Source: Anaerolineaceae bacterium
GTDB taxonomy: Bacteria; Chloroflexota; Anaerolineae; Aggregatilineales; Phototrophicaceae
Reading direction: 5' to 3'
NCBI GenBank assembly: GCA_002699585.1
Contig: PABP01000009.1
Coordinates: forward strand, 355,750 to 419,749
DNA length: 64,000 nucleotides
Made by a program: the position numbers and the translations under genes. Shown piece after piece: positions 52,896 through 62,772 of this stretch. The first letter of the stretch is position 1. The number at the start of each line of letters is the position of its first letter. The notes below the pieces were generated by a model. The model worked only from the letters and a program-made list of their open reading frames with translations, searched no databases and was not told the origin of the DNA.

Positions 52896-54668
52896 ATGCT
52901 CCATCGTGTCCTGTATGCGCTTTATGGCCTTGTGCTCAGTCTGCTGTTTGGCGTGATTTTCACCGCCCAGGTGCTCGGATTTCTGCGTCTGTATACGCCG
53001 ATCCCGGCAATTATATTGACGCTCGTTACCAGCTTGTTGGCGGGGTGGGCCTTCTTCCGGCTGGATGGCGGCTTCGGGCGGCAGCTAGCTCAAAAAGCCC
53101 CGCCGGAGACAGCTACCAGTTGGGTAGTGGGCTTGTCTATGTTGTTGATCGTAGCGCTGGTGTTTATCCTGCGTATGGCCCTGTGGCCCTATTCTGAATT
53201 CGGTGAGCACATTCATCCCGATGTCATTACCTACCATTTGCCCAAAGCCATTGAGCTGTTCCGCACGGGTGGCATGTGGACTTTCGAGATTCCCTTTGGC
53301 CAGTATCCGGTCGGCTATGAGAGCTTACCCGCCTTTAGCCTGATATTACGCGGTGACTACCTGTGGATGGGTATCGGCCATGCGCTGGTGACCATGTATT
53401 TTCTGTTGGCGTTTTACTTGCTGCTGCGGCGTTACACCACGCTGCCAACAGGCTGGCTGCTGCTGTTGACCGTTGCCATTAGCTTTGTGCCGCTGCTTTA
53501 CTCGCAGATCGTCCATGTGGGCAAGACCGATACGCTGGTGGCAGCGACAGTATTGGCAGCGGTCGCCCATGCGCCGATTGCCCCTAATCGGGCGGATCGC
53601 AGTTGGCATCCGTATGCGCTGGCCTTTGCGACCATGTTGTCCCTGAGCGTGAAGGCTAACGGCCTGTTTGCCCTTGTCGGCATCTGGCTGATTGTCGGCT
53701 GGCGCTGGTGGCAGGCGTATCGCCAGGGGGAAGGCCGCCAGATCATGACGCTGCCTAAGCTCATCCTCCTGACAGCGATTATGGCTCCCTGCGGCCTGTG
53801 GGTGATACGCAACCTGCTGGTGATCGGTCGCCCGTATTCCCCGGAAATTTCCGGCCTGTTCAGTACGACCTGGCTGGCCAACTTGACCAATCCCACCTTA
53901 TACACAGATGGCGTCGAGTCGGTCGGCATCATTCTGACGAGCATCATCGCCATTGCCTCCATCTTTGCGCCGCTGGTGCTCAATCGCATCCGTGCGGAAT
54001 ACACGTTTCTGCTTGCGATGTTCTGGTTGGGCATCCTGATTACACCGCTGGGCGTGTTCCATACGCTGGTGCTGTTCCCGGTGCGCGTAGAATATCGCTA
54101 CATGTTGAATGCGTGGCTGCTACTGTATGTGCTGTTTATCGTCCTGGCCGAGCCGTTTTTGCAGAAAATCCTAAACTGGCTCAATATCGCACGCTGGCGT
54201 GTGTATACGATGCAGGTGGCGACGGTTGCTGGCACAATCGGTATTCTGCTGCTGCTGAATGTGGGCGATTTCTTCACGATCAACGAGGACCACTTAGCCA
54301 ATCTGCACGCCCCGGAAATTTTCGCTCCTGGGGTTGATGGCTATGCCCATGTCTATGATTACGTCCAGCGTGAAATTCACGATGCGGTCGTCTATTACGA
54401 TGATTTTGGGCCGTTCTATGCTTATGACGCGGAATTCAGCAACCACCTGATTAACGCCATCTATCCGCTGGGGATGACGGGCTTCCTCGACATGCCGCAG
54501 CCGGATTGCATCTACCATCGCAATTACGCCGAACGCAGCAATGCCGCGCCGGATGTGTCATCCGACCCGGAATGGCGTTTGCTGTATGACGATGGCGTCG
54601 GGCGCGTCTACTGCACTCTCGACTATATCGCGCGTTCACTCCCCGCCGACGTAGAAGGGCGAGAATAG
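52896..54668 (+). CDS. Polytopic GT-C type membrane glycosyltransferase
   Basis: 590 residues. ATG at 52896 is chosen with GGTGG at 52883-52887. About eleven to twelve membrane helices cover residues 1-470. The first large loop holds IHPDVITYHLPKAIELFRTGG, in which the Asp resembles the catalytic acid of the first GT-C loop. A roughly 110-residue soluble C-terminal part (YDYVQREIHDAVVYYDDFG, DMPQPDCIYHRNY) faces outside. GT-C enzymes transfer sugars from polyprenyl phosphates. The acceptor is unknown. Its 3' end overlaps the convergent gene by 33 bases. Confidence 0.75.
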   Translation: MLHRVLYALYGLVLSLLFGVIFTAQVLGFLRLYTPIPAIILTLVTSLLAGWAFFRLDGGFGRQLAQKAPPETATSWVVGLSMLLIVALVFILRMALWPYSEFGEHIHPDVITYHLPKAIELFRTGGMWTFEIPFGQYPVGYESLPAFSLILRGDYLWMGIGHALVTMYFLLAFYLLLRRYTTLPTGWLLLLTVAISFVPLLYSQIVHVGKTDTLVAATVLAAVAHAPIAPNRADRSWHPYALAFATMLSLSVKANGLFALVGIWLIVGWRWWQAYRQGEGRQIMTLPKLILLTAIMAPCGLWVIRNLLVIGRPYSPEISGLFSTTWLANLTNPTLYTDGVESVGIILTSIIAIASIFAPLVLNRIRAEYTFLLAMFWLGILITPLGVFHTLVLFPVRVEYRYMLNAWLLLYVLFIVLAEPFLQKILNWLNIARWRVYTMQVATVAGTIGILLLLNVGDFFTINEDHLANLHAPEIFAPGVDGYAHVYDYVQREIHDAVVYYDDFGPFYAYDAEFSNHLINAIYPLGMTGFLDMPQPDCIYHRNYAERSNAAPDVSSDPEWRLLYDDGVGRVYCTLDYIARSLPADVEGRE

Positions 54669-57197
54669 CGGGAATCCGTCCTCGGTTGGCATGCCATCGA
54701 CGGTCATCGGTAGGGGTTCGCCCGTTTCCGGGTCATATACGCTGACGTGAATCTGGTAATTCAGGCTGTCTGGGAAATCCTCGTAGCCTTCCAGCGTATT
54801 GAGTTCAAAGCGCCGTTGATCGCGGACATACTCGCCCAATGACCACAAATGGGTCCGATAGTAGCCATGTTCCCCTGGTGACACGGGCCCGGTCCATGTG
54901 CCGTAGATCGTATCGTCATCGGTATTATACAGGCTGAAGGCCATCATGTAGTCTTTGTCGATGGGGCCGACTGCTTGCCAGACCATGTGCAGATACAGTG
55001 TATTGGCGCGTAATTGGCGCGCGCTGGGGGCTTCCCCCACCAGCCGGATGCCGTCGCCGAATACGACTTCTTCAGGGTAGATATAGCCCACATTGAGCGT
55101 GTCGTTGGTCTCTTCTTTGACGAAGCGCGGTGCGAGGTTGATCTCGTATAGCTCATAACGGAACGAGGCATCGGTATGGTAAACGGTGCGCGTAAAAATT
55201 TCCGGGCGGGCCAATGCGCTGACCACCTGATTGTCTTCCGGGGCGATGTCGGCATCAGCGTAGCGCCAACGGGCCTGCGAACCATACAGATAATGGGTTG
55301 CGCCCGCTAGCTCGTCCAACTGCGTCGGCAGATCGAATTCTTCGATGGTCATCTGCGGGTAGAAAAAGTGCAGCCGCTGTTCCCCCGGCGCGATGATGAC
55401 GGGTTCCTGGCCCGTATCTGCGATGTAACGATCTAGCTCCGCTTTTAGTAGCATGATGCTCGGATTATGGACGGCATAACGCGTATTGTCATCCGGGTAG
55501 CGGTTGGTCCACAGCCAGTCATTGTCTTTGGCCGCATCTGACCACGCAATAAGTATCCCCGGCAGGGCAATAACAATTACTGCAAATGCCACAATGGCCT
55601 TTTTGCCAGCCGACCAGCGAACAACAGCCGCCTGTGGGAACAGATAAGCTAGAATGACAGCAGTCGGCAGAATCAGCAGCGGCACAATCGCAAACGACAG
55701 GCGTGCATGGTAGCTGTAGGAATAGAAAAACGTGATGAAATAGGGCAGGGCCAGCAGCAGCGCCCAGGCATTTTTTTGAGTGGGTTGCTTGTTGACCTCG
55801 TGCCATATGGGGCGTGCATAACGATACAGCGCCAACCCAATCAGTCCCATACCGAGTGCCAGCAGCGCCCATTCATGCAGCATCAGCCGACTAGCAGGCG
55901 GGTCAATTCGGCTCAGGTCGATGCCTGTGCTATCCGGTTGAATGGCTAGCACGACGTCGTTAATCGCCCTTAACACGTCCGGCATGGATGGCACCAGCGC
56001 CACCAAAATCAGCAAGAATCCGGGCAGCACCAGCCGCCAATCGGGTTTGCGGGGCCGCGTGAAGCAGTAAATCAAGAGCAGCGTCAGCGCCAGCAGCGGC
56101 CAACTGAACAAGTCGCCGGATTGTGTGGCGCGGTCTAGCCAGGAAACATGCGGGAACACCAGCGGTGGCAGTCCCAGGGTGATGTTGCGCAGATACCAAA
56201 CGCCGCCCAGCGGAATGCAGGCCAAGCCAGTCAGTGCGGCGACTTCAAAACGCGGCCACCAAGCTCGCCAATCGAAGCGCACCCGCAGCAGATCAATCGC
56301 CACCAGCAGCGCCACGCCCCACACGAACGCGCCTGCCGTTGGCTTGGTCCACATGGCTACGCCAAAGACCAACCCCGCCAATATGGCATAACGCCGACGC
56401 CCCTTATCAGGCATCGACCAGGCATATAGGAACAATGCCGCGCTCAATGTGAACAAGAATGCCAGTGGAATTTCCAGGTCGCCGATGCGAGACCAGTCAC
56501 CCATATGCGGGTAGAGCGCCCAGATCGCTGCCGTAAACAGGGCCACCCGTCTTGTGAACAGCAGTCGCCCCAGGGAATACGCGGCGGCGATGCTGCCAAA
56601 GTGCAAAAAGGGCAGGATGGCTCGTGCGGCATGGTCGTTAAAGCCACCCCAGGGCATCTGCATGAAGCTGTACTGTAACTGCATGAACTGTGGATAGTAG
56701 CCGATGTTCTGGGGAATGAAGCCTTCCAGCAGGTACAGCCGCCCCTGGAAAGCATACACCCACAGCGGATCATACGATGTGAAGGGCCAGTAGGCTGTCA
56801 CCACAAAGCGCACGAGGATCGCTGCCCCAATGAGCGCAATCAGCAGCTTCTCGTCCCATGACCAGGTGGTGGGTTGCATGGGTTCTGCTGTTGTTCGGCG
56901 CAGTTTGCGCCAAAACAGCCCAATGCCCACCGCCGCGATCACCAGTACACCGATCAGCGACAGGTCAAAACGGAGTAGGGGCGTTTGCAAACTCGCGCCA
57001 AGTGCCCCCAGGGCGAACAACCATGCCGTCACCAGCGCCGGACCCAGGGCGAAGGCTAGCGCGATGACCAGCATCCGCAGTCGCCAGTCACGGCGCGGCA
57101 GGACAACCAGCGCCCAGGGTAAGCCTACTCCGATGTAAATCAATACGGCCAGTGGCAGGGCCAGGAATGTGTCACGCAGCCAGTAGAGATCAATCAT
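54636..57197 (-). CDS. Large polytopic membrane glycosyltransferase (GT39-like)
   Basis: 853 residues. The ATG at 57197 overlaps the stop of the upstream gene (ATGA). About a dozen membrane helices fill residues 1-550. The luminal loop FTSYDPLWVYAFQGRLYLLEGF carries the DPLW acid typical of ArnT/PMT-like enzymes. A roughly 300-residue soluble C-terminal domain follows, with beta-rich segments (TLYLHMVWQAVGPIDKDYMMAFSLYNTDDDTIYGTWTG) that could be a carbohydrate-binding module. It is coupled to a second GT-C gene, so both probably decorate the same glycan or protein. Specificity is unknown. Confidence 0.8.
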   Translation of the reverse strand: MIDLYWLRDTFLALPLAVLIYIGVGLPWALVVLPRRDWRLRMLVIALAFALGPALVTAWLFALGALGASLQTPLLRFDLSLIGVLVIAAVGIGLFWRKLRRTTAEPMQPTTWSWDEKLLIALIGAAILVRFVVTAYWPFTSYDPLWVYAFQGRLYLLEGFIPQNIGYYPQFMQLQYSFMQMPWGGFNDHAARAILPFLHFGSIAAAYSLGRLLFTRRVALFTAAIWALYPHMGDWSRIGDLEIPLAFLFTLSAALFLYAWSMPDKGRRRYAILAGLVFGVAMWTKPTAGAFVWGVALLVAIDLLRVRFDWRAWWPRFEVAALTGLACIPLGGVWYLRNITLGLPPLVFPHVSWLDRATQSGDLFSWPLLALTLLLIYCFTRPRKPDWRLVLPGFLLILVALVPSMPDVLRAINDVVLAIQPDSTGIDLSRIDPPASRLMLHEWALLALGMGLIGLALYRYARPIWHEVNKQPTQKNAWALLLALPYFITFFYSYSYHARLSFAIVPLLILPTAVILAYLFPQAAVVRWSAGKKAIVAFAVIVIALPGILIAWSDAAKDNDWLWTNRYPDDNTRYAVHNPSIMLLKAELDRYIADTGQEPVIIAPGEQRLHFFYPQMTIEEFDLPTQLDELAGATHYLYGSQARWRYADADIAPEDNQVVSALARPEIFTRTVYHTDASFRYELYEINLAPRFVKEETNDTLNVGYIYPEEVVFGDGIRLVGEAPSARQLRANTLYLHMVWQAVGPIDKDYMMAFSLYNTDDDTIYGTWTGPVSPGEHGYYRTHLWSLGEYVRDQRRFELNTLEGYEDFPDSLNYQIHVSVYDPETGEPLPMTVDGMPTEDGFPLFSPFYVGGE

Positions 57198-58513
57198 GCA
57201 CGCCTGCCCATCCATGCCTGAATCGGCGTCCACAAACCGGTGCTAGCTAACAATGCCAGCGCCGGGAACGCGATCAAATAATAGCGCTGCCATTCCAAGG
57301 GCGTTGATACAATGACGAACACAATGCTCCCTAATGCCCAAAGCAGCAATAAAGTCGCCTGCGATGTTCGCTTGTAGACCAGCATCACGCCGCCGATGCC
57401 TGCCAGGATTGTCAGCACAATCGCCCCAATCGGGCTGCCACCGATGACGATACCTCCCCAGGGATTGGCCTCGTAAGCAGCTACCTGTTCCGTGATGTAC
57501 GGTTTGAAAAAATCCACCTCAGCGTACATCGGCTGGGCGATTAATGCCTGTCGTATGAAGTAATTTGTACGCTCGCCCAGGTCATATGTGCCACCGAGCG
57601 AGGTTGTTTGTTCTTCGAGCAAATGGGTGCGCTCCTGAACCACCAGGTCAATGGCCAGCAGCGGATCACGCCACCAGGACGGGTTCATCGCTACAAACAC
57701 GGCGATGGTTAGCAGTCCCGCGACGAACAGCCGCCAGATATGCCGAATCGCATACCCGCCGTTTTTCTGTTGCCATGCCTGGTACAGCGTGATGATACCC
57801 AATGCGCCATAGAGCAGGGCTATGGTTACCATGCCGGGGTGCTTGCTGGCGACCGTCAGCCCGCCGATGATGCCGAACAGTACATAGCCCAGCCAGCGCC
57901 GATGTTGTAGCAGATGTAGCGCTGCCCATACGGCTAACAGGCTGAAGAACAGCAGCGGCCCTTCCATCATGGCGCGGCGTCCATTAATTAGCACCGCCGG
58001 ACTGAGCGTGTAGTAGGCTGTTGCCAGGTAAGCTGGGGCACGTCCGCCGATGGTCTTTACAATGACGAACAAGACCGCCACGCTCCCGGCCAAAAACAGC
58101 GCCGATGCATAGCGCGCAGCCAGCAGCAGCGGATCACCCGGTGCAATCGCCCCGTTGCTGATGTTCCATTCCCAATCTGGTCCCCAGCTCCAGGGAGCCG
58201 ATAGCGCATCGGCTGATCGGACCATGACCATGCCAATCGCCCCAAAGATAGACTTGGGCAGCGTGCCGTTAATCAGGCGCAGATGCTGTTCCAGGGCGTC
58301 ATCGCCATCAAGCGCCTCAAATGGTGCGGCGTACAGGCGATCAAGCTGGCCATTGAGCACATAATAGGTATCTTTGCCCATAAAAATCTGAGTGGGTTCA
58401 TCGCCGTGATAGGGAACCAGCGCCACACCTGCCAGGATGTATAGCGCACATAATGCCAGCCACAGGCCATCGACCCAGGTGGGCAGGGCAGTTCTCGGTT
58501 GGCTAGCGGTCAT
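57194..58513 (-). CDS. GT39-family-like membrane glycosyltransferase
   Basis: 439 residues with MTASQ at 58513. About nine to ten membrane helices. The first extracytoplasmic loop contains PYHGDEPTQIFMGKDTYYVLNG, where the DE pair matches the catalytic motif of dolichyl-phosphate-mannose protein mannosyltransferase-like (PMT/ArnT) enzymes. Further landmarks are INGRRAMMEGPLLFFSLLAVW and the GGLTVASKHPG stretch. The last codons overlap the next gene. It starts its own transcript, opposite the carboxylase cluster's end. Confidence 0.82.
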   Translation of the reverse strand: MTASQPRTALPTWVDGLWLALCALYILAGVALVPYHGDEPTQIFMGKDTYYVLNGQLDRLYAAPFEALDGDDALEQHLRLINGTLPKSIFGAIGMVMVRSADALSAPWSWGPDWEWNISNGAIAPGDPLLLAARYASALFLAGSVAVLFVIVKTIGGRAPAYLATAYYTLSPAVLINGRRAMMEGPLLFFSLLAVWAALHLLQHRRWLGYVLFGIIGGLTVASKHPGMVTIALLYGALGIITLYQAWQQKNGGYAIRHIWRLFVAGLLTIAVFVAMNPSWWRDPLLAIDLVVQERTHLLEEQTTSLGGTYDLGERTNYFIRQALIAQPMYAEVDFFKPYITEQVAAYEANPWGGIVIGGSPIGAIVLTILAGIGGVMLVYKRTSQATLLLLWALGSIVFVIVSTPLEWQRYYLIAFPALALLASTGLWTPIQAWMGRRA

Positions 58514-58623
58514 AAAGCAGCCTTGCAAATCGTTCGGTCAAGGCGCGAAGGTTAGCGGATTTGCGCGGCGTTGAGTAGGGGAACATGGTGGAACGTCGGG
58601 TGAGCGTGGCGTGATTATGCGGC

Positions 58624-58646
58624 GGGGATGGCTAGCCACCATCCCC
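58624..58646 (-). terminator. Hairpin after the biotin carrier gene
   Basis: A perfect 8-bp stem, GGGGATGG (58624-58631) with CCATCCCC (58639-58646), 7-nt loop, nine bases beyond the stop codon. No T-run follows on the minus strand, so it may stabilise or weakly terminate the operon mRNA. Confidence 0.5.
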
Positions 58647-58654
58647 GATTTAGG

Positions 58655-59152
58655 CTAATCATTGGGTGCAATCGTGACCAACGAGTGGCCTTTTTCGACC
58701 GTTTGGCCAGCTTTAACGGCAATCTCGCTTATCGTGCCACCGATAGGCGCTTTGAGTTCGTTTTGCATCTTCATGGATTCCAGAATGATGATCGTGTCGC
58801 CTTCTTCGACGACATCGCCTGTGCTGGCACGCACCTCTACGATCAAACCGGGCATCGGCGACTTGATTTCGCCAGACGAAATGCCCAACGTACCGCGGCG
58901 GTTGGCCAGGAACAGCGCCCGTTCATCAAGCACCTGGGCTTCAAAGAGTCGTCCATTGACTAGCAGCTCGGTCATGCCATCGGATTCATCAATGGCCAGT
59001 TCAATCGAGCGATTGTCAATGATGAGCGAATACAGCGAGGTATCCAGATTGAGGAAATCCACATGGATCACCTTATCGTTGACGAGCAGGCTGCCATCGC
59101 GCTGGATTTCAATCTCAAAGGTCTTGTTATTGATAATGGTGGTGTATTTCAT
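58655..59152 (-). CDS. Biotin carboxyl carrier protein of an acyl-CoA carboxylase
   Basis: 165 residues. The ATG at 59152 overlaps the stop of the biotin carboxylase (ATGA). The C-terminal biotinyl domain (about 95-165) has KSPMPGLIVEVRASTGDVVEEGDTIIILESMKMQNELKAP with the biotinylated lysine at 128 (ESMKM), and ends VEKGHSLVTI. The N-terminal 90 residues are beta-rich and contain LFLANRRGTL, as in carrier domains of propionyl-CoA and methylcrotonyl-CoA carboxylases. It shuttles the carboxyl group between the two neighbours. Confidence 0.92.
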   Translation of the reverse strand: MKYTTIINNKTFEIEIQRDGSLLVNDKVIHVDFLNLDTSLYSLIIDNRSIELAIDESDGMTELLVNGRLFEAQVLDERALFLANRRGTLGISSGEIKSPMPGLIVEVRASTGDVVEEGDTIIILESMKMQNELKAPIGGTISEIAVKAGQTVEKGHSLVTIAPND

Positions 59153-60675
59153 CGGCGGATTCTCTCCCAGCGGCTCAGCCATTTCCAGTTGCTGGTATCG
59201 CGCGCTGCCGGGGCAACCACCTGTGCGGCCAGTTGGCGGCGGCGATGCGAGTGCAGCGTGGCGGCAATAGCGACCAGTTCCAGATCGTCATCCGTTGGAC
59301 CGCTTTCGTAAGTGCCCATCGTAAACCGCTCTTCCACCCAGCGCGTATCGAACTGGCCAGCGATGAAGGATACGCTGTTCATCAGGTTGATATGGAACGG
59401 AATATTGTGTTTGACGCCCATAATCACGAATTCATCCAGGGCGCGGCGCATGCGCAATAGGGCTTCCTGACGAGTGTCGCCAGTGGTAATCAACTTGGCG
59501 ATCATACTGTCATAATATGGCGAAATTTCGCTGCCGCTGTAGACGCCGCTGTCGACGCGCACGCCAGGGCCTTTCGGCGAGGAGAACACGTTGATCTTGC
59601 CCGTTGACGGGATAAAGTTGTTATAGGGGTCTTCCGCGTTGATGCGGCACTCAATCGCCCAGCCACGCGGATTGAGGAAGCTCTGGGTATAGGTCATCGG
59701 GCGGCCCCGTGCGATACGGATTTGCTCTTTGGCCAGATCAATGCCGTGTACCAGTTCCGTGACCGGGTGCTCTACCTGTAGGCGCGTGTTCATCTCCAGG
59801 AAGTAGAAATTTTTGTCCTTATCGACCAGGCATTCTATTGTCCCGGCGTTGACGTAATTGACCGATTCGGCGGCGGCAATGGCCATCTTGCCCATGCGCT
59901 CGCGCAGGTCATCATCAACGAATACGCTTGGCGATTCCTCGACGAGCTTCTGGTTACGCCGTTGGATCGAACATTCGCGTTCGCCAACGTGGATCGTATT
60001 GCCGTGCATATCGGCCAGTATCTGGAACTCGATATGGCGTGCACCAACCAGCATTTTCTCGATGTAGACATCGCCATTGCCGAAGGCACTCTCGGCTTCT
60101 GCACGGGCCGCTTTGAGCGCCGCGGGTAGGCTTTCCAGATCATTAACGACGCGCATGCCTTTGCCGCCACCACCCGCGACGGCCTTCACCATCACCGGGA
60201 ACCCGATTTTCTCAGCCGTTCCGACGACATCATCGTCGTGCAGTCCCGCTTCTGTACCAGGGACGAGGGGCACGCCATTGCGGCGCACGGCTTCCCTGGC
60301 GGATTGTTTGTCACCCATTTGACGGATGGCATCCGGTGTTGGGCCGATGAAGATCAAGCCTTCGTCTGTGACTTGCTGGGCGAAGTCGGCATTTTCCGCT
60401 AAGAAGCCATACCCCGGATGTATAGCATCGGCCCCCGTACGGCGGGCAGCTTCGATGATTTTATCCATGCGCAGGTAACTATCGCGCGGCTGTGGTGGCC
60501 CGATATGGACCGCTTCGTCGGCATAACGCACATGCAGCGCGGTGCGGTCGACATCGCTGTAGACGCCGACGGTGCCAATGCCCAGGTCACGGCAGGCGCG
60601 GATGATACGCATGGCGATTTCGCCACGATTGGCGATCAGTACTTTGGTGATGTTCTTTTGTTGTACGTCTGTCAT
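59149..60675 (-). CDS. accC: Biotin carboxylase subunit
   Basis: 508 residues, about 50 longer than plain AccC. It carboxylates biotin using ATP and bicarbonate. Recognised: VLIANRGEIAMRIIRACRDLGI, IHPGYGFLAENADFA, the ATP-grasp loop VMVKAVAGGGGKGMRVV, HGNTIHVGERECSIQRRNQKLVEESPS, YLEMNTRLQVEHPVTE and GWAIECRINAEDP. The C-terminal extra part contains a linker (HSHRRRQLAAQVVAPAARDTSNWKWLSRW). GGAGGATAG lies before the ATG. It follows the carboxyltransferase gene by 15 bases. Confidence 0.96.
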   Translation of the reverse strand: MTDVQQKNITKVLIANRGEIAMRIIRACRDLGIGTVGVYSDVDRTALHVRYADEAVHIGPPQPRDSYLRMDKIIEAARRTGADAIHPGYGFLAENADFAQQVTDEGLIFIGPTPDAIRQMGDKQSAREAVRRNGVPLVPGTEAGLHDDDVVGTAEKIGFPVMVKAVAGGGGKGMRVVNDLESLPAALKAARAEAESAFGNGDVYIEKMLVGARHIEFQILADMHGNTIHVGERECSIQRRNQKLVEESPSVFVDDDLRERMGKMAIAAAESVNYVNAGTIECLVDKDKNFYFLEMNTRLQVEHPVTELVHGIDLAKEQIRIARGRPMTYTQSFLNPRGWAIECRINAEDPYNNFIPSTGKINVFSSPKGPGVRVDSGVYSGSEISPYYDSMIAKLITTGDTRQEALLRMRRALDEFVIMGVKHNIPFHINLMNSVSFIAGQFDTRWVEERFTMGTYESGPTDDDLELVAIAATLHSHRRRQLAAQVVAPAARDTSNWKWLSRWERIRR

Positions 60676-60690
60676 TCTCTATCCTCCGCC

Positions 60691-62241
60691 CTAAAGCGGG
60701 ATGTTGCCGTGTTTCTTAGGTGGATTGTCGTCCCGCTTATTGGCGAAGACTTGCAAGGCATTAATCAGCCGCGCGCGCGTTTCCGATGGGATAATCACAT
60801 CGTCGACATACCCACGCGAGGCCGCGATATACGGATGGGCGAAGGTGGCGCGGTATTCGTCAGCCAATTCCTTCTTCTTACTGACCGGGTCCTCAGCTTC
60901 CGATAGTTCGCGCCGATTGATAATCTCGACAGCGCCTTCTGGCCCCATGACCGCGATTTCCGCAGTTGGCCATGCCAGGTTGAGGTCGCCGCGCAGGTGC
61001 TTGCTGCTCATCACGCAGTACGCGCCGCCATAGGACTTGCGCGTCGTGACGGTCAATTTGGGCACAGTCGCTTCGCAGTAGGCGAATAGCAGTTTGGCCC
61101 CGCTGCGGATGATGCCCGCGTGTTCCTGTTCTTTACCGGGCATATAACCGGGGACATCGACGAAAGTCACAATCGGAATGTTGAATGCATCGCATGTCCG
61201 TACGAAACGCGCTGCTTTCTGGCTGGCTTCAATGTCGAGCACACCGGCCAGTACCATCGGCTGGTTGGCGACAATACCAATCGCCTGCCCACCCAAACGC
61301 GCATATCCAACGACGATGTTACCTGCATAATTTTCATGCACCTCGAAGAAGTGCCCATCATCGACGACCTTCTCAATGATGGTCTTGATGTCATATGGTT
61401 TGGTGGGGTCGTCGGGCACGATTGTATTCAGGGAATCGTCGCCACGTAGAGGATCATCGGTGGTGGCGTGGTAGGGCGGGTCTTCCATGTTGTTCTGTGG
61501 TAGATAGCTTAGCAACTCACGGACCAGCAGCAGCGCTTCGGTTTCGTCTTCACCCACCAGATGACACGCGCCCGACTTCGACGCATGGACATCGGCCCCG
61601 CCCAGTTCGTCAAAGGTGACGTCTTCGTTCAGTACCTGCTTGACCACATTCGGCCCGGTGATGAACATGTAGCTGGTGTTGCGCACCATGATCGTATAAT
61701 CGGTAAGCGCTGGGCTATAGACCGCACCGCCTGCGCACGGCCCCATTATCACGCTGATCTGGGGAATGACGCCGCTGGCCATCGTATTTTGCAGGAAGAT
61801 GTCGGCATACCCGGCCAGGGCATCGACGCCTTCCTGAATGCGCGCGCCGCCGCTGTCATTCAGGCCGATGATGGGTGCGCCGGTTTTCATGGCCATTTCC
61901 ATGATCTTCAGAATTTTCTCCGCGTGGACATGGCCCACGCTGCCGCCCAATACCGTAAAATCCTGCGAATAGACATATACCAGGCGACCATCAATCGTGC
62001 CCCAACCGGTCACGACGCTGTCGCCCATGAATTTCTTTTTATCCATGCCGAAGTTGATCGAGCGATGCTCGATAAAAGCGTCTACCTCCCGGAACGTGCC
62101 GGGGTCCAGCAGCAGGTTGATGCGTTCACGGGCTGTGTTACGACCCGCTTCGTGCTGGCGCTGAATGCGTTCTTCACCGCCACCCAACTGTCCCTGAGTG
62201 CGCTTTTCAAGGAGCATTTCAATCTTGGCATCTGTAGTCAT
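60691..62241 (-). CDS. Acyl-CoA carboxyltransferase (propionyl/methylmalonyl type)
   Basis: 516 residues. A single-chain carboxyltransferase with both crotonase-like halves. Oxyanion-hole motifs: [25 protein letters not shown] in the N-half and [54 protein letters not shown] in the C-half, with [18 protein letters not shown]. This pattern is of PccB/MmdA-type beta subunits. Together with the biotin carboxylase and carrier it forms a complete carboxylase, most likely for propionyl-CoA or acetyl-CoA. The substrate cannot be set from sequence alone. It heads the operon, 12 bases after a small membrane gene. Confidence 0.94.
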   Translation of the reverse strand: MTTDAKIEMLLEKRTQGQLGGGEERIQRQHEAGRNTARERINLLLDPGTFREVDAFIEHRSINFGMDKKKFMGDSVVTGWGTIDGRLVYVYSQDFTVLGGSVGHVHAEKILKIMEMAMKTGAPIIGLNDSGGARIQEGVDALAGYADIFLQNTMASGVIPQISVIMGPCAGGAVYSPALTDYTIMVRNTSYMFITGPNVVKQVLNEDVTFDELGGADVHASKSGACHLVGEDETEALLLVRELLSYLPQNNMEDPPYHATTDDPLRGDDSLNTIVPDDPTKPYDIKTIIEKVVDDGHFFEVHENYAGNIVVGYARLGGQAIGIVANQPMVLAGVLDIEASQKAARFVRTCDAFNIPIVTFVDVPGYMPGKEQEHAGIIRSGAKLLFAYCEATVPKLTVTTRKSYGGAYCVMSSKHLRGDLNLAWPTAEIAVMGPEGAVEIINRRELSEAEDPVSKKKELADEYRATFAHPYIAASRGYVDDVIIPSETRARLINALQVFANKRDDNPPKKHGNIPL

Positions 62242-62253
62242 ATGCGAAAACCT

Positions 62254-62709
62254 TCACCTTGAGTCAATAAGTTGTCTGGCATCCCGTATTGCGATAACCA
62301 GCGGGATAATCAAAATGAGACTGGTCATAACCAGCAGAAAGGGCACACGTCCCCGGTCGTAATCCGCCTGGGCGAATAAAACAATGTAGATGGCTTTGTA
62401 ACTGATGAAACCAACGATCAGCCAACTGACCCAGCGCCCAGCCCACAAGCGACGTTGCAGCAATCCTAACACAAGGATAACAAAAACAACGCCCCATATC
62501 AGGCTAATGCCTGCCTCAATGGCAGGCGGTACACTGCTCGTTATACTCAGTGTTCCATGTTGTTGTAACACGCGTAACGAGAAAATGATTTGGTAAAGGC
62601 CCAAAAATGCAGTAATTGGCAGCCAACACCCTGCCCGCGGTACGGCCATGCGGTTCCTGTGATGCGTCTCTTCCTGTGCTGATGCGGGTGGTATCGCCAT
62701 CGTGACCAT
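62254..62709 (-). CDS. Small membrane protein of unknown function
   Basis: 151 residues with four hydrophobic segments at about 28-48, 65-85, 88-110 and 122-145. The N-terminal part is polar and contains ETHHRNRMAVPRAGCW. A charged loop (QADYDRGRVP) separates the last two helices. An in-frame ATG three codons later is an alternative start. No family is recognised. Only 12 bases separate it from the carboxyltransferase gene, so it may lead that operon. Confidence 0.65.
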   Translation of the reverse strand: MVTMAIPPASAQEETHHRNRMAVPRAGCWLPITAFLGLYQIIFSLRVLQQHGTLSITSSVPPAIEAGISLIWGVVFVILVLGLLQRRLWAGRWVSWLIVGFISYKAIYIVLFAQADYDRGRVPFLLVMTSLILIIPLVIAIRDARQLIDSR

Positions 62710-62772
62710 GATCCCTGTACGAATGTGTCTATTATACCGGGTTCTGCCACAGGTGACTTTCGATTAGGAAAA

